A DNA stretch of 34,128 bases from Thermoplasmata archaeon (GCA_026414225.1 JAOAJK010000005.1:74609-108736), one strand, 5' to 3'; shown: positions 13,059 through 22,836, counted from the stretch's first letter. A program made the numbers and translations. Notes: a model not told the origin generated them from the sequence alone.

Positions 13059-15458
13059 TTAGTAGGGGTATCTTTTTCTCCAGATGGCAAGCACTCCCAG
13101 TAATCCGAAGAGAACCATGAAAACGGGCAGTGTGCCTGTCTCGGAAATCGGAACCGGTTGCGAGAGTGGTCCGCTATCTGTGGCACCTGCACTTCCTGCA
13201 ATCGGGTAGGTTCCTGTGCCATCCCAGTTACTCCAGTAGTTGCCCTGATTTGTTGCAGCATCGTACCACTTGTTTCCCCCGGCATTGTCCGCTGCCTGGC
13301 TGTTCCCTGTTGCGCCCTTTCCAGCACCATTGTTACCCCAGAAGTTATTGTGGTGAATTGTGTTATTGGCCGAACCCGTCTCAATGTAAATGGCGTAGTT
13401 TGTATTGTTGCAGAACGCGTTGTAGGTGATGGTGTTGTTGCTTGCATAGACACGGACGCCGTACATTGAATTGTAGGAGATATTGTTGTACTTCAGCGTA
13501 TTCCAGATGCTCGAGTACAGATACACGCCCAGCGTGCCATTTGTTATTTTGTTGTTGGTTACCGTGTTGTTTTCGGAGCCGTAATAAATCAAGATACCCC
13601 TGTAATTACCATCAACGGTGTTATCGTTTATTGTTGTTCCTCGGGTATTTGTTAGCGTGAAGCCATACCCAGTGGGATTTCCTTCAGGGTCCACACCCGA
13701 GTTATTGCATATGAGATTGCTGGATATTACATTGTTCGAAGAATATGCAGTGGAAGAATCTATGGAAAGCCCCCCGACATTGTACCGGATATTATTCCGG
13801 TTTACCTGTGTGTTGTTCACCGTGTTAAAGTAGATTCCTATCCTGTTTTTTGTAATCTGATTGGACTGAATAATTGTATCCCTGACATTCGTTAGGGTCA
13901 TGCCGTAGTATGTGTTGTTGGTTATGGTGCAGAGCGAAACCGTGCAGTTGTTTGAGTTTTTCATCTGGATACCCACATAGCATTCGGATATCCCCCCTCC
14001 TGTTATATTCCAGCGTGTAGCATTTTCTATGTAGATGCCTGCACTCCAGGTGAGATTGGCATTTTTTATTGTGTTCTCATACAGTGTGTTATCGCATGGG
14101 TCACCAACACCGTATATTCCGTATTGGGTGGTGGAGATAACATTCCCTGCGATAGTGTTAAATGAACTCCGGACATCTATTCCTGTTACCCCGCTCACTA
14201 TCGTGTTGGAAGCCACAGTATTGTTGTCGGTCCAGAGCGAGATAGACCAGTTACCGCCGGAGAGAACATTATCCTTAACTTTGGTGTTGTTGCTGGCAGA
14301 GATTATGAAAATTCCGTAGTAGTAGTCGGCAATTGTGTTGGATGTTACAGTGGTGTTGTCCGTATCATACACATAGATCCCGTAGTGATCCGGTGCAGGT
14401 CCTGGTACTGGGACCCCTGTGATTGTGTTATTGGCGAGTATATTATCGTCAGAATAGTAATCCACATAAATTCCCCGTTTCTTGTTGTCGAACATCGTGT
14501 TGTTCGAAATTTTGTTCCATTTTGCTCCCTGCATGTAGATTCCATACCTTTCGTTCCCTGAAATTTCGTTTCCATCTATGGTATTCTGCACCGCACCTGT
14601 AGCGAGATAGATTCCCACACCCGTTTGACCAAATGAACTGCCCCACTTGCTGTCCGAGAGGTTATTGTTTGAAATTGTGTTGTTCTCTGAGGAAGTAATA
14701 TACATCCCGCCATATATGCTACCGCACACTTTGTTGTGTGAGATTGTGTTACTATTTGCGGAATCCATGTAAATCCCGTAGGAGTAATAGGTATTGTTTG
14801 AGAAGTCGTTGCTGGTGACCGTGTTGTTGTGGGAAATTCTCATGTACATCGGGTTCTGGGTGCAGAATACTGCAGTATTCTGGTCGATCGTATTGTTGGA
14901 TGCCACCATCAGGTAGATTCCGAAGGTGTTGTTTGAAGCATCGTTGTACCTCACGGTGTTGTACTCCGAAAGTTCCAGATAAATTCCATACCGGCAGTTT
15001 CTGAGCGTGTTGTTTTCGAGAATTCCATGCGTCACATTTCTGAGTGAAATTCCACCGCCATATGGAGGATTGGATGCATCTGTCGCGTTCAAAACGCTGC
15101 AATTCTTCACCACAAAGTGGGCAGTTGTATCATGGATCCATACCCCGTATGGACCACCAGCAGCATCGATATCCCATCCCTCTATTATGTATGGGTCACT
15201 TTGTGTGCCAGAGCCACCTGTGACTCCGTTTGCTGAGGTGAAGTCACCATTGCTTGCTATGTGAATCGGTGCGTGCGGAGTTCCCTTATCCTGCAGAACG
15301 GGTGTTTCCCCGCCTGCAGTTTTAGCGAGGGTTGCAAACGCACTTAAAGCGAGAAATCCCAGGATGACCAAAGGGAACATTTTCGCAATCATGTTTCCTT
15401 TATTTATAGCAGGAAACGAAATCCGGGCGCACTTCTTTTTCTGAATTGGTTTCCACAT
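13059..15458 (-). CDS. Secreted surface protein with NosD-type parallel beta-helix repeats
   Basis: 799 residues. An N-terminal hydrophobic signal segment (about 27-45, MFPLVILGFLALSAFATLA) is followed by a domain with SDPYIIEGWDIDA. Then come more than twenty short PbH1 repeats rich in 'NNTI..N..' and 'YGIY' motifs, up to about residue 730. The C-terminus has a polar linker, a membrane helix (TGTLPVFMVLFGLLGVLAIW) and a basic tail, which is a surface-anchoring or sorting-type end. NosD/CASH beta-helices bind or process carbohydrates or serve as surface scaffolds; no catalytic role can be read here. Start choice is uncertain: an in-frame ATG at 15392 with AAAGGA just upstream would give a more typical signal peptide. 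A short CCCCTT/AAGGGG inverted repeat lies at 15471-15483. Confidence 0.9.
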   Translation of the reverse strand: MWKPIQKKKCARISFPAINKGNMIAKMFPLVILGFLALSAFATLAKTAGGETPVLQDKGTPHAPIHIASNGDFTSANGVTGGSGTQSDPYIIEGWDIDAAGGPYGVWIHDTTAHFVVKNCSVLNATDASNPPYGGGISLRNVTHGILENNTLRNCRYGIYLELSEYNTVRYNDASNNTFGIYLMVASNNTIDQNTAVFCTQNPMYMRISHNNTVTSNDFSNNTYYSYGIYMDSANSNTISHNKVCGSIYGGMYITSSENNTISNNNLSDSKWGSSFGQTGVGIYLATGAVQNTIDGNEISGNERYGIYMQGAKWNKISNNTMFDNKKRGIYVDYYSDDNILANNTITGVPVPGPAPDHYGIYVYDTDNTTVTSNTIADYYYGIFIISASNNTKVKDNVLSGGNWSISLWTDNNTVASNTIVSGVTGIDVRSSFNTIAGNVISTTQYGIYGVGDPCDNTLYENTIKNANLTWSAGIYIENATRWNITGGGISECYVGIQMKNSNNCTVSLCTITNNTYYGMTLTNVRDTIIQSNQITKNRIGIYFNTVNNTQVNRNNIRYNVGGLSIDSSTAYSSNNVISSNLICNNSGVDPEGNPTGYGFTLTNTRGTTINDNTVDGNYRGILIYYGSENNTVTNNKITNGTLGVYLYSSIWNTLKYNNISYNSMYGVRVYASNNTITYNAFCNNTNYAIYIETGSANNTIHHNNFWGNNGAGKGATGNSQAADNAGGNKWYDAATNQGNYWSNWDGTGTYPIAGSAGATDSGPLSQPVPISETGTLPVFMVLFGLLGVLAIWRKRYPY

Positions 15459-15636
15459 GGATATCCCCTACCCCTTGAAGGGGAGGCAGTATTTATTTTT
15501 TTTTCACAGATATGGATAAAACGCGGGGCCGCAAATAACTGCGAACCCAGAAAAGGTGTCCGTTTTCCTGTGCACTTGTCCATTCCTTACCCATAAAAAG
15601 CAAATATAGATATACCTCCCAGGCATAAGGTTAACC

Positions 15637-16128
15637 ATGTACGAGCCACCCGGGGGAGTGGTATTAAGACCGCAGAGGAGACCCCTGGAAAGAAAGTACA
15701 CATCTCCCCATCATGTCATTTCGCCATACAAAGGCCCACCTCCCAGACTGCTCCTTCCGAAGTTCATGCTTGCAATTTTTCTTGCCATCGGTCTTACCGC
15801 CTGCGGGGCTGCGGTGTATATCATCTACGACAGCCGTATTGAGCTTGGAAGAATTGAATGTGATGTGAAGGAGATGAGAATTGGGAAGGAGTATCTGATA
15901 AATGTTACCTGCTATGATTTCAAGAACAGACCCCTGCGGGATGTGCGGGTGCACATCGAAGGAGCAAGCATAGACGAAACTAAAATCAGCGATGAAAATG
16001 GCAAAGTTCAGTTCAATGTCACACCCCTTCTTCCAATGAATGTGCACAACGACATCGTGAGAATCAGTGCGTTTCATCCCCACAAGCCAGAAATTGTATG
16101 TACCGCATCAATTGCAGTTCATGATTAG
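15637..16128 (+). CDS. Small membrane-anchored protein with extracellular Ig-like domain
   Basis: 163 residues. A basic, proline-rich cytoplasmic N-terminus (1-42) leads to one membrane helix (about 43-65, FMLAIFLAIGLTACGAAVYI). An external domain follows (about 70-163) with beta strands and the pattern 'V.CYDFKNRPLRDVRVHIEG...DENGKVQFNVTP', which is characteristic of carboxypeptidase-regulatory/Ig-like folds in archaeal surface proteins. The function is unknown. An AT-rich TATA-like region (AAATATAGATATA) sits just upstream. The stop codon overlaps the converging methyltransferase stop by 4 bp. Confidence 0.75.
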   Translation: MYEPPGGVVLRPQRRPLERKYTSPHHVISPYKGPPPRLLLPKFMLAIFLAIGLTACGAAVYIIYDSRIELGRIECDVKEMRIGKEYLINVTCYDFKNRPLRDVRVHIEGASIDETKISDENGKVQFNVTPLLPMNVHNDIVRISAFHPHKPEIVCTASIAVHD

Positions 16129-16730
16129 GTTTTTCTGCGACACATGGCACGGAGGGAGCATCTGAGTCCATAGCTTCTTTGAACTCTCTGATGCTGGATT
16201 CTTACATCAAACCTGTCCGAAAGCATGCCCATTAATCTTTCTTCATCAAAGTATGTGGTGAGTACTCCGCCACGCTCGTAGGTAGTCTGGCAAATCCTCC
16301 TCCCCTTTCCATTCCTGAAATCTTCCACACAAAAAACCTCGCAAAAAAATTGCCCGTTGCTTTTTAAAACCCTGGACACCTCGGAAATCACCGCTTCTCT
16401 GTCAGCATCGGTTTCCAGCGCATCCAGTAAATGGATTCCAACCACAGCGTCGAAACTCCTGTCCGGAAATCTGAGTTTCCTGGCATCACCTATCTCCGTC
16501 GCTGCGTGAAGTCCAAGGGCAGCGGCATTCCGTGCAAGAATCGCCAGTGCCTCCTCAGAAATGTCCACGCCCAGGACCGCAATTCCGTGTTTCCTCAAAG
16601 CCAGGTAAGTTTTTCCATTCCCGCAACCGATTTCGAGTACATTCATTTCTGGCTGGAGGGATTCAAGGAACCAGTTTACATCCGCAAGACCACCGAACCT
16701 CAGACCCCTCCTGTACGCCTTTTCCCACAT
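16125..16730 (-). CDS. Class I SAM-dependent methyltransferase
   Basis: 201 residues. The Rossmann SAM-binding motif I is VLEIGCGNGKTYL (31-43), the acidic residue after strand 2 is D56 (GVDISEEAL), and motifs around GDARKLRFPD and FDAVVGIHLLDAL follow. This is a Methyltransf_11/25-type enzyme. The methyl acceptor (small molecule, lipid or tRNA base) cannot be told from sequence. The ATG lies 2 bp after the stop of the Gfo/Idh-like gene, so both are co-translated. The C-terminus is basic and Cys-containing (LRCSLRAMCRRKT). Confidence 0.9.
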   Translation of the reverse strand: MWEKAYRRGLRFGGLADVNWFLESLQPEMNVLEIGCGNGKTYLALRKHGIAVLGVDISEEALAILARNAAALGLHAATEIGDARKLRFPDRSFDAVVGIHLLDALETDADREAVISEVSRVLKSNGQFFCEVFCVEDFRNGKGRRICQTTYERGGVLTTYFDEERLMGMLSDRFDVRIQHQRVQRSYGLRCSLRAMCRRKT

Positions 16731-16732
16731 GC

Positions 16733-17683
16733 CTACCGCAATCTCACGAGGGCGCCCGTATTCGCAGAGTGCCTGGCTGCGAGATACGCCTCCATTGCCC
16801 TCACCGACTCATACCCCGTGATGAGGGGACGCACACCCTTCGTCAGTGCGTCTACAAAATTCCTGGCAATCAGTTTCACAGGATTCTCCTTCTGGATCTC
16901 ATACTTCTCCTTCTTTAATTCCTCTGGAAGTTCCAGTTCTCTGTCTACATCGGAGTAAACAGACAATACTTTAAAAACATCCTGGGTCTTGTAATCGACG
17001 AGGAGGGATGCTGCCTCGCAGTTGATGAAAACCTCCTCAATTGATGTGGCACTCTGGCATCCAAGATGCATAACGCCCGCTACATCATTTATAAAGTGGA
17101 CTGAGGCGGTGGCGATTCGCCCATACTGGGCAACAATAACAGAGATCCTGCCTATGTCAACACCAGCAATGAAGCGGAACACATCGAGTTCCTCCGGTGC
17201 GAAAGCATCGAGGGCATCCGGAAATCTGCCGGGTGTAAGAATCGTCGAATGGATGGAGAGCAACCGCCCAGTTTCCCCTGCCTCCAGGAGTTCCTTCGCC
17301 TTCAGCACCGCCGGGTTAAACCGCTTCAGATGGGCCACCGACAGCAGAACTCCCTGGTATTCCGCAAGATTGCAGATGCGGATTGCGGTCTCGAGGTTGT
17401 CCGTGATAGGGGCATCCACCAGCGCATGCCGCCCATCAGAAATTATTTCCTGGAGGACCCGGTACCGCAAAGTAGGGGGAACCAGAACCAGTGTGGCATC
17501 AAAGTTCACCTCCCGCAAAGCATCCCTGTAGGTAGGATAAACGGGCAGATGGTAGGTTTCTACGAACTTCCTTGCGTAGTCAAAGTCATTTTCAACGATG
17601 GCCACAACCTCTGCTATCTCCTTAAAAACCTGGTAGTACTGCTCCGCTTTCGGAGGTGTGCCCACTATGCATATTCTAAGCAT
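16733..17683 (-). CDS. Gfo/Idh/MocA-family protein with degenerate catalytic residues
   Basis: 316 residues from the ATG at 17683; a TTG two codons earlier is also possible. An N-terminal Rossmann-type fold is followed by the family's C-terminal alpha/beta domain (HLKRFNPAVLKAKELLEAGE, then GRLLSIHS). Key positions differ from the family. The nucleotide-binding glycine loop is VGTPPKA instead of a GxGxxG pattern, the usual E-K-P catalytic motif is D-A-P (residues 92-94 of the longer form), and the histidine normally found before the L-D pair is replaced by Glu in PEELDVFRF. It may no longer be a dehydrogenase, or may use another mechanism. It is co-transcribed with the methyltransferase. Confidence 0.85.
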   Translation of the reverse strand: MLRICIVGTPPKAEQYYQVFKEIAEVVAIVENDFDYARKFVETYHLPVYPTYRDALREVNFDATLVLVPPTLRYRVLQEIISDGRHALVDAPITDNLETAIRICNLAEYQGVLLSVAHLKRFNPAVLKAKELLEAGETGRLLSIHSTILTPGRFPDALDAFAPEELDVFRFIAGVDIGRISVIVAQYGRIATASVHFINDVAGVMHLGCQSATSIEEVFINCEAASLLVDYKTQDVFKVLSVYSDVDRELELPEELKKEKYEIQKENPVKLIARNFVDALTKGVRPLITGYESVRAMEAYLAARHSANTGALVRLR

Positions 17684-17689
17684 GCCCAA

Positions 17690-17940
17690 GGGCGATTATA
17701 CAATAGGTAGATAACCTTTTTTGTTGGTGGAGGGTGTCAAAAGTTAAGTGAAAACAGGAAATACATTCGAACTCACATATGATGGCCAGATAGAAAAATA
17801 TCTTGATAAATGTCTATTGCATTCCTTGGAAATCACTTAAGATTGGACGGTCTCTGTTGGTGTTTGTAGCTTTTTTTACCGGTAGTTACACCCTCAGCAA
17901 TCCATATAAACCCCAATGCCTATCTCACCGCCGTGAAACC
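17690..17940. other. Divergent intergenic region
   Basis: About 250 bp lie between the minus-strand Gfo/Idh-like gene and the likely start of the kelch protein. An open frame enters from 17803, but the residues before 17941 do not look like coding sequence, and the TATA box at 17902-17910 lies inside it. No RNA gene is recognised here. Confidence 0.4.
17902..17910 (+). promoter_or_regulatory. TATA box for the kelch surface protein gene
   Basis: CCATATAAA lies about 34 nt upstream of the ATG at 17941, giving a predicted transcript start near 17934. This supports 17941 rather than 17803 as the start. Confidence 0.55.
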
Positions 17941-20900
17941 ATGAGAAGGTTTGGTCGCTGGCTTGTAATAACCGTGTCGTGCCTTTTCCTTTTGGTGCCC
18001 CCCCAGATGCCCGCAGTTGGAGAGACCGCTGTCACATGGGATACAAATGCCGATTTCGCTCAGGGGACCCTCCAGAACCTCTCCGTTTCAGGGAGTGGAA
18101 GTGGTGCCACGCTTACGATGGGAATGGTGGATGCCTGGACTGGCTTGAATTTTTCATTTCAGCCAGCAGCAAGGCAGGGAGGGGCGCTAGCATTTGCCTC
18201 CCAGGGTTTCGTTGCCTTCGGAGGAAAAAATGGAAACATCTTCTTCAACGATACCTGGGTCTTTGCTGACGGAAAATGGATAAAGAAGGAGGGCATAAAC
18301 GCACCCCAACCCCGGGGATTTTCCTGCATGGCCTACTGCCCTCTAAATGGAATGGTTTACCTTTTCGGCGGGAGAAATGATACTGCGGTGTTTAATGACC
18401 TCTGGGCATACAACCTCACCGCGGATATCTGGGTCAAAATTTCTGCCTCTCCCTCGCCCCCCCAGAGGTATGCTGGTACCCTCACATATCATCAGGGTAG
18501 CGGAAAACTCCTGCTTTTCGGCGGCAATAACTCCACGGCACCCTTGAATGACCTCTGGGAATTTACACCCTCAACCAGCACCTGGCAGAATAGAAACCCG
18601 TCAAACCCACCGTCTCCCAGATTCCTTCATGGTATCGCCAGCGCTGAGACGAACTCACGGCTCTACCTTTACGGGGGCATGGGGGTCACGGGAGCCCTCT
18701 CCGATTTTTATGAATATAATTACTCAGCCAATAGATGGAGTCTTCTTACCTCCTCACCCCCCGCGAGATACGGACATGCTGTGGCATATCTGCAGGGCGT
18801 TCTCGTTGTCGCGGGGGGGATGAATGGTCCCAGTGTTTTCGGGGATACCTGGAAATATAACCTCACCACCGGTTCCTGGCAGGCAGTACCATCGGCTTCC
18901 ATGTTTCCCGTGGCAATGGGGGGTTATGCAGCCGCCCCCACCCAGATTCTCATTGCCGGTGGCTTCAACGGCGGGGAGCATGCAATAAATCAGTTCTTTC
19001 CCTCCTATACTGGCGGAACATTCACAACCCAGTCGGTGGATACCCAGAGACAGGGAACCACCGGCTTCTATGTCCGGTGGAACCCTCCCACCCAGGCACA
19101 CGGTGTTATCAGGTGCCAGGTAGCTTTGAACAACGATAATCTCACATGGAATTTCGTGGGTCCAGATGGAACAGCAAACACATTTTATGATAACGGATAC
19201 GGACAGCCAGTAAGCGGAACCGCGAGGTATCTCCGGGTAAGGGCGTATTTCATACCGGAAAATGGAATCTTCTCCCCGGTGCTTGACTCGCTTTCGATTT
19301 CCTTTAATCGCCCGCCGGATAAACCCGTAGCAAACGCACCCGCCGGGATAATCTCGAACTCTCCAATCACATTCAGCTGGCAGTTCGCTGATGCGGATGT
19401 GGACCAGCAAACAGCATTCCGTGTTCAGGTAAGCCCGAATCCAGGATTTAGTCCGATAACCCTTGACTCTGGTGTAATCCAGTCCACCGTGCAGGGCTGG
19501 GTTAATTCAGGCCTTTCCGATGGCACATATTACTGGAGGGTTGCCTGCCGCGATTCCGAAGGGCTGTGGAGTGCCTACAGTGATGCCCTCCAGTTCACGC
19601 TTGATACAGTGCCTCCATCCGGGGCCATAACAATAAATGGAGGTGGACAGTACACAAACTCGCTGGGTGTTACCCTCTCGCTTACCTACGCGGATACAGG
19701 CACTGGCGTGAGCGGAATGTGTTTTTCAAATGATGGAACTTCGTGGTCTCCATGGGAGATGCCGGCAGTCCAGAAGTCCTGGACCATTGATGGAGGTGAT
19801 GGAACAAAATCAGTTTACATGAAGCTAATGGATGCTGCGGGTAATTCGTTTGTCTGCTCGGACACAATTGTGCTGGACACCGTGCCGCCCATGGGCAGCC
19901 TCACAATCAACAACAACGCGGATTACACAAACACGGAGAATGTGTGGTTGCAGGTATCAGCCACCGATGCCACATCCGGTATCGATGGAGTGCGGTTTTC
20001 AAACGACGGGACAACCTGGAGTGGCTGGCAGCCAGTAACGCAGAACATGGCATGGACCCTTGGAGGTGGAGACGGGCTGAAGCAGGTATATGCCCAGGTG
20101 AGGGACAGAAGCGGTCTTACAGCCGCATGCTCTGACACAATCTATCTTGACAAGAGCCCGCCTCCCGCACCCTCATTCTATCCAGAACCGCTCTATACTT
20201 CTGGCTACGCAAACACTGTATCCTGGTATCCTGTTAGCGATGCACTTTCTGGCGGTGTTGCCTACAATGTGGAATGTTCGAGCACACCCGCATTCTCTTG
20301 GGTGGCAAGTTCCGGGTGGATATACTCGACCACCTACACATTCACAGGACTCTCTGAGGGCTACACCTACTACTACAGGGTGCGGTCCCGCGATGCCCTC
20401 GGAAACACAGGTCCGTATTCCGCAACTGTCAACTCAACCCAGGATGCGAGCGGTCCCGTGATAACCCAGACATCACCATCACCCCCTGCCTACTTCAATT
20501 CCCCGAACATCGTGCTCTCCTGGAAAGCCGTGGATTACATCTCCGGGCTTTCTGGCAGATATCACATCCAGATATCTACCGATGAAAATTTTGTCATTTC
20601 TACGGTGGACACCTATATTACTGGCTCGACTGGAAATACGGACACGATTTATCATGCTCCATCCCTGCCGGATGGCAAATACTACTGGAGGGTCCGTGGC
20701 GAAGACTGTGCAGGCAACTGGGGGCAGTTCTCCCAGGTCCGTTCATTTGAAGTGGATTCTGATGTGCCGAGAATTGTGTGCAACAAATATGTTTATGGGT
20801 GGTATTCCGCGAGTCCAGGCAGCGTTATTGATGTGGATTTTTATGCTGACGGCTCTGCCCCCCTCTCAAACGCAAAATGGAGAAAGCCAAACGGGGACTG

Positions 20901-22794
20901 GCATTATGTGTTCCAGGGCGCATTCTCGGAATACACCCAGAACTGGGCGGTAAACTGGGATGAGATGGAGGAGGGCTCAAACCAAATTTTCATAGAGGTG
21001 CAGGATGCTGCTGGAAACAGGGAAAATGCGGTCGTGTATTTTTTGAGGGACACTGGCGCTCCCGATGCCCGTGCGGAGGTAAGTGGAATCGAGGGGCTGA
21101 ATGGATGGTACACCTCCATTGTGACGGTAGAAATTTCCGGTAACGATAGCACATCCGGACTTTCAAAGATAATGTACAGGTTTTTCGATGGTGCCATCTG
21201 GACACCTGAGCAGGAATACGCTGCACCGCTTGAATTCAACAGGAGCGGAATTTACACCGTGGAATACTACGGCATAGACAATGCAGGAAACTTTGGAGGA
21301 AGGTACGCGGTGGAGATAATGCTGGACCTTGAGGTCCCGGCAACAATGTGCGATGCTGGCAGCGGCTGGTACTCTGAACTTCCAGTTGTGGTAAATCTCA
21401 CGGGCTGGGACAGGCATTCTGGTGTATCTGGAATCTACTACTCCCTCGATGGAGCCAGCTACACATTCGTTAATGGCACGGCAGCTACGCTGGAAATTGA
21501 GGCGGAGGGGATTCACAAACTCGCATTTTTTGCGGTGGATGCCGCCGGAAACCTGGAGATGGAAAAGAGAATAGAAGTAAAGGTGGACGCTACCCCTCCC
21601 GCAACTGAACTTTCATGGAGCCATGATAACGCCAGTGCTACAGTTTCTCTTACGGCAACGGACAGGATTTCAGGTATTGCCCAGACCTTCTTCTGGGTGT
21701 TCAACAATTCCACGGGCACGCCCCTGCTTGAATTTTCAGGAATTTACAACGGTTCCTTCAACATATCAGAGGGTATCTGGGGGGTATTGTTTTACACGAG
21801 GGATCAGGCGGGCAACCAGGAGCCCGTGCAAAACAGGAGCTTGATTTTTGACTGGCATGAACCGTCAATTGAGATTTATCTCAACGGGAATGCGACAACC
21901 ACGAACAGCACGCATATCTGGATTGCGGTAAATGCAACCGATAATCTCAGGATTTCAGGGATTGCATTCAGCAACGATAGCTATAACTGGACTACGCCTG
22001 AAGAGTTCTGTGCGGAAAAAATCTGGGTGCTCGATGGAACAGAGGGCTGGCACACCGTTTACTGCAGGGTGGTGGACATCGCGGGAAATGCAAACATGAC
22101 GAAACGGAGTATCTACCTTGATACGGCAACCCCGGTGATTTACGACTTTGGTGTGCCTCCGTTTTTTGCAGGGAATTCGCGGGTCCTGCTGAAATGGTAT
22201 GTCTCCGAGCCAGTCAGGGCAAACATTTCATTCTCCCCGGATGGAGAAAATTTTGAGGTGGTGGCGGAAAACATTACGACAACGGAACTGCCATGGGTGC
22301 TGCCCCGGATCAACTCCCAGAACTGCATCCTCCGGCTTGATGTCTGGGATGCTGCAAACAACCATGCGGCGAAATACTCAAATTTCTTTGCCATAGATTC
22401 CCTGCCCCCCGATGTGGAAAGTTTCTCGCCGGAAGTCGCAGAGCCGGCCGCATGGATAGAAATAAAATTCACGGAGGACATGGACAAGGAGTCGGTGGAA
22501 AGAAGCTTCGTAATCCAGCCGTATGTATCGGGCAAGTTTTACTGGGTAGATAACAGAACCCTGATTTTTGTTCCGGACGGAAAACTGGAGGAGGGAAAGA
22601 CATACAGGATTATAATCAGGGATGAGGCAAAGGACCTTGCAGGGAATTGCATGAGCCAGAGGATATTTTTCACCGCCGTGAAGTCCTACATGCTGTATTA
22701 CATCGTTGCCCTTGCGATTATTGTTGCGGCAATCTCCGCGGGGGTTTATCTATACTGGAGACGGAAAAAGAAGAAAAGGGCGAGGGTGTTTTGA
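17941..22794 (+). CDS. Giant surface protein: kelch propeller, Ig/FnIII-like repeats, C-terminal membrane anchor
   Basis: 1617 residues from the ATG at 17941, which gives a classic signal peptide (MRRFGRWLVITVSCLFLLVP). Residues about 75-350 hold six kelch repeats (FVAFGGKNG, VYLFGGRND, LLLFGGNNS, LYLYGGMGV, VLVVAGGMNG, ILIAGGFNG), enough for a six-bladed propeller. Then come about ten Ig- and fibronectin-like domains, several built on the repeated theme 'DTVPP.G..TIN....YTN' and 'FSNDGT.WS.W', and SbsA/Big_5-like sequence near the end (EIKFTEDMDKESVERSFVI). A membrane helix near 1583-1605 and a KKKKRARVF tail close it. A cell-surface binding or adhesion role is inferred. The longer frame starting at 17803 would place charged sequence before the signal peptide and is rejected. 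Confidence 0.9.
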   Translation: MRRFGRWLVITVSCLFLLVPPQMPAVGETAVTWDTNADFAQGTLQNLSVSGSGSGATLTMGMVDAWTGLNFSFQPAARQGGALAFASQGFVAFGGKNGNIFFNDTWVFADGKWIKKEGINAPQPRGFSCMAYCPLNGMVYLFGGRNDTAVFNDLWAYNLTADIWVKISASPSPPQRYAGTLTYHQGSGKLLLFGGNNSTAPLNDLWEFTPSTSTWQNRNPSNPPSPRFLHGIASAETNSRLYLYGGMGVTGALSDFYEYNYSANRWSLLTSSPPARYGHAVAYLQGVLVVAGGMNGPSVFGDTWKYNLTTGSWQAVPSASMFPVAMGGYAAAPTQILIAGGFNGGEHAINQFFPSYTGGTFTTQSVDTQRQGTTGFYVRWNPPTQAHGVIRCQVALNNDNLTWNFVGPDGTANTFYDNGYGQPVSGTARYLRVRAYFIPENGIFSPVLDSLSISFNRPPDKPVANAPAGIISNSPITFSWQFADADVDQQTAFRVQVSPNPGFSPITLDSGVIQSTVQGWVNSGLSDGTYYWRVACRDSEGLWSAYSDALQFTLDTVPPSGAITINGGGQYTNSLGVTLSLTYADTGTGVSGMCFSNDGTSWSPWEMPAVQKSWTIDGGDGTKSVYMKLMDAAGNSFVCSDTIVLDTVPPMGSLTINNNADYTNTENVWLQVSATDATSGIDGVRFSNDGTTWSGWQPVTQNMAWTLGGGDGLKQVYAQVRDRSGLTAACSDTIYLDKSPPPAPSFYPEPLYTSGYANTVSWYPVSDALSGGVAYNVECSSTPAFSWVASSGWIYSTTYTFTGLSEGYTYYYRVRSRDALGNTGPYSATVNSTQDASGPVITQTSPSPPAYFNSPNIVLSWKAVDYISGLSGRYHIQISTDENFVISTVDTYITGSTGNTDTIYHAPSLPDGKYYWRVRGEDCAGNWGQFSQVRSFEVDSDVPRIVCNKYVYGWYSASPGSVIDVDFYADGSAPLSNAKWRKPNGDWHYVFQGAFSEYTQNWAVNWDEMEEGSNQIFIEVQDAAGNRENAVVYFLRDTGAPDARAEVSGIEGLNGWYTSIVTVEISGNDSTSGLSKIMYRFFDGAIWTPEQEYAAPLEFNRSGIYTVEYYGIDNAGNFGGRYAVEIMLDLEVPATMCDAGSGWYSELPVVVNLTGWDRHSGVSGIYYSLDGASYTFVNGTAATLEIEAEGIHKLAFFAVDAAGNLEMEKRIEVKVDATPPATELSWSHDNASATVSLTATDRISGIAQTFFWVFNNSTGTPLLEFSGIYNGSFNISEGIWGVLFYTRDQAGNQEPVQNRSLIFDWHEPSIEIYLNGNATTTNSTHIWIAVNATDNLRISGIAFSNDSYNWTTPEEFCAEKIWVLDGTEGWHTVYCRVVDIAGNANMTKRSIYLDTATPVIYDFGVPPFFAGNSRVLLKWYVSEPVRANISFSPDGENFEVVAENITTTELPWVLPRINSQNCILRLDVWDAANNHAAKYSNFFAIDSLPPDVESFSPEVAEPAAWIEIKFTEDMDKESVERSFVIQPYVSGKFYWVDNRTLIFVPDGKLEEGKTYRIIIRDEAKDLAGNCMSQRIFFTAVKSYMLYYIVALAIIVAAISAGVYLYWRRKKKKRARVF

Positions 22795-22806
22795 GTAGCC
22801 CTCCCC

Positions 22807-22814
22807 TTTAAATA
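22807..22814 (+). promoter_or_regulatory. TATA box for the ftcD-CDF operon
   Basis: TTTAAATA is centred 26-27 nt upstream of the ATG at 22837. No Shine-Dalgarno sequence precedes that ATG, so the message is probably leaderless. Confidence 0.65.
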
Positions 22815-22836
22815 CCCCCTCAAATTTCCTCCTACC

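Noticed and set aside
13100-15100. Regularly spaced similar DNA words suggesting a CRISPR or tandem DNA repeat array
   Set aside because: The repeats are degenerate and in frame, encoding the NNTI/YGIY beta-helix motifs. There are no identical repeats with unique spacers of constant length.
16431-16958. 175-residue plus-strand frame across the methyltransferase/Gfo-Idh junction
   Set aside because: It is antisense to two well-supported genes that share a 2-bp junction.
17803-17940. Upstream extension of the kelch protein reading frame
   Set aside because: It contains the TATA box and would bury a good signal peptide 46 residues inside the protein.
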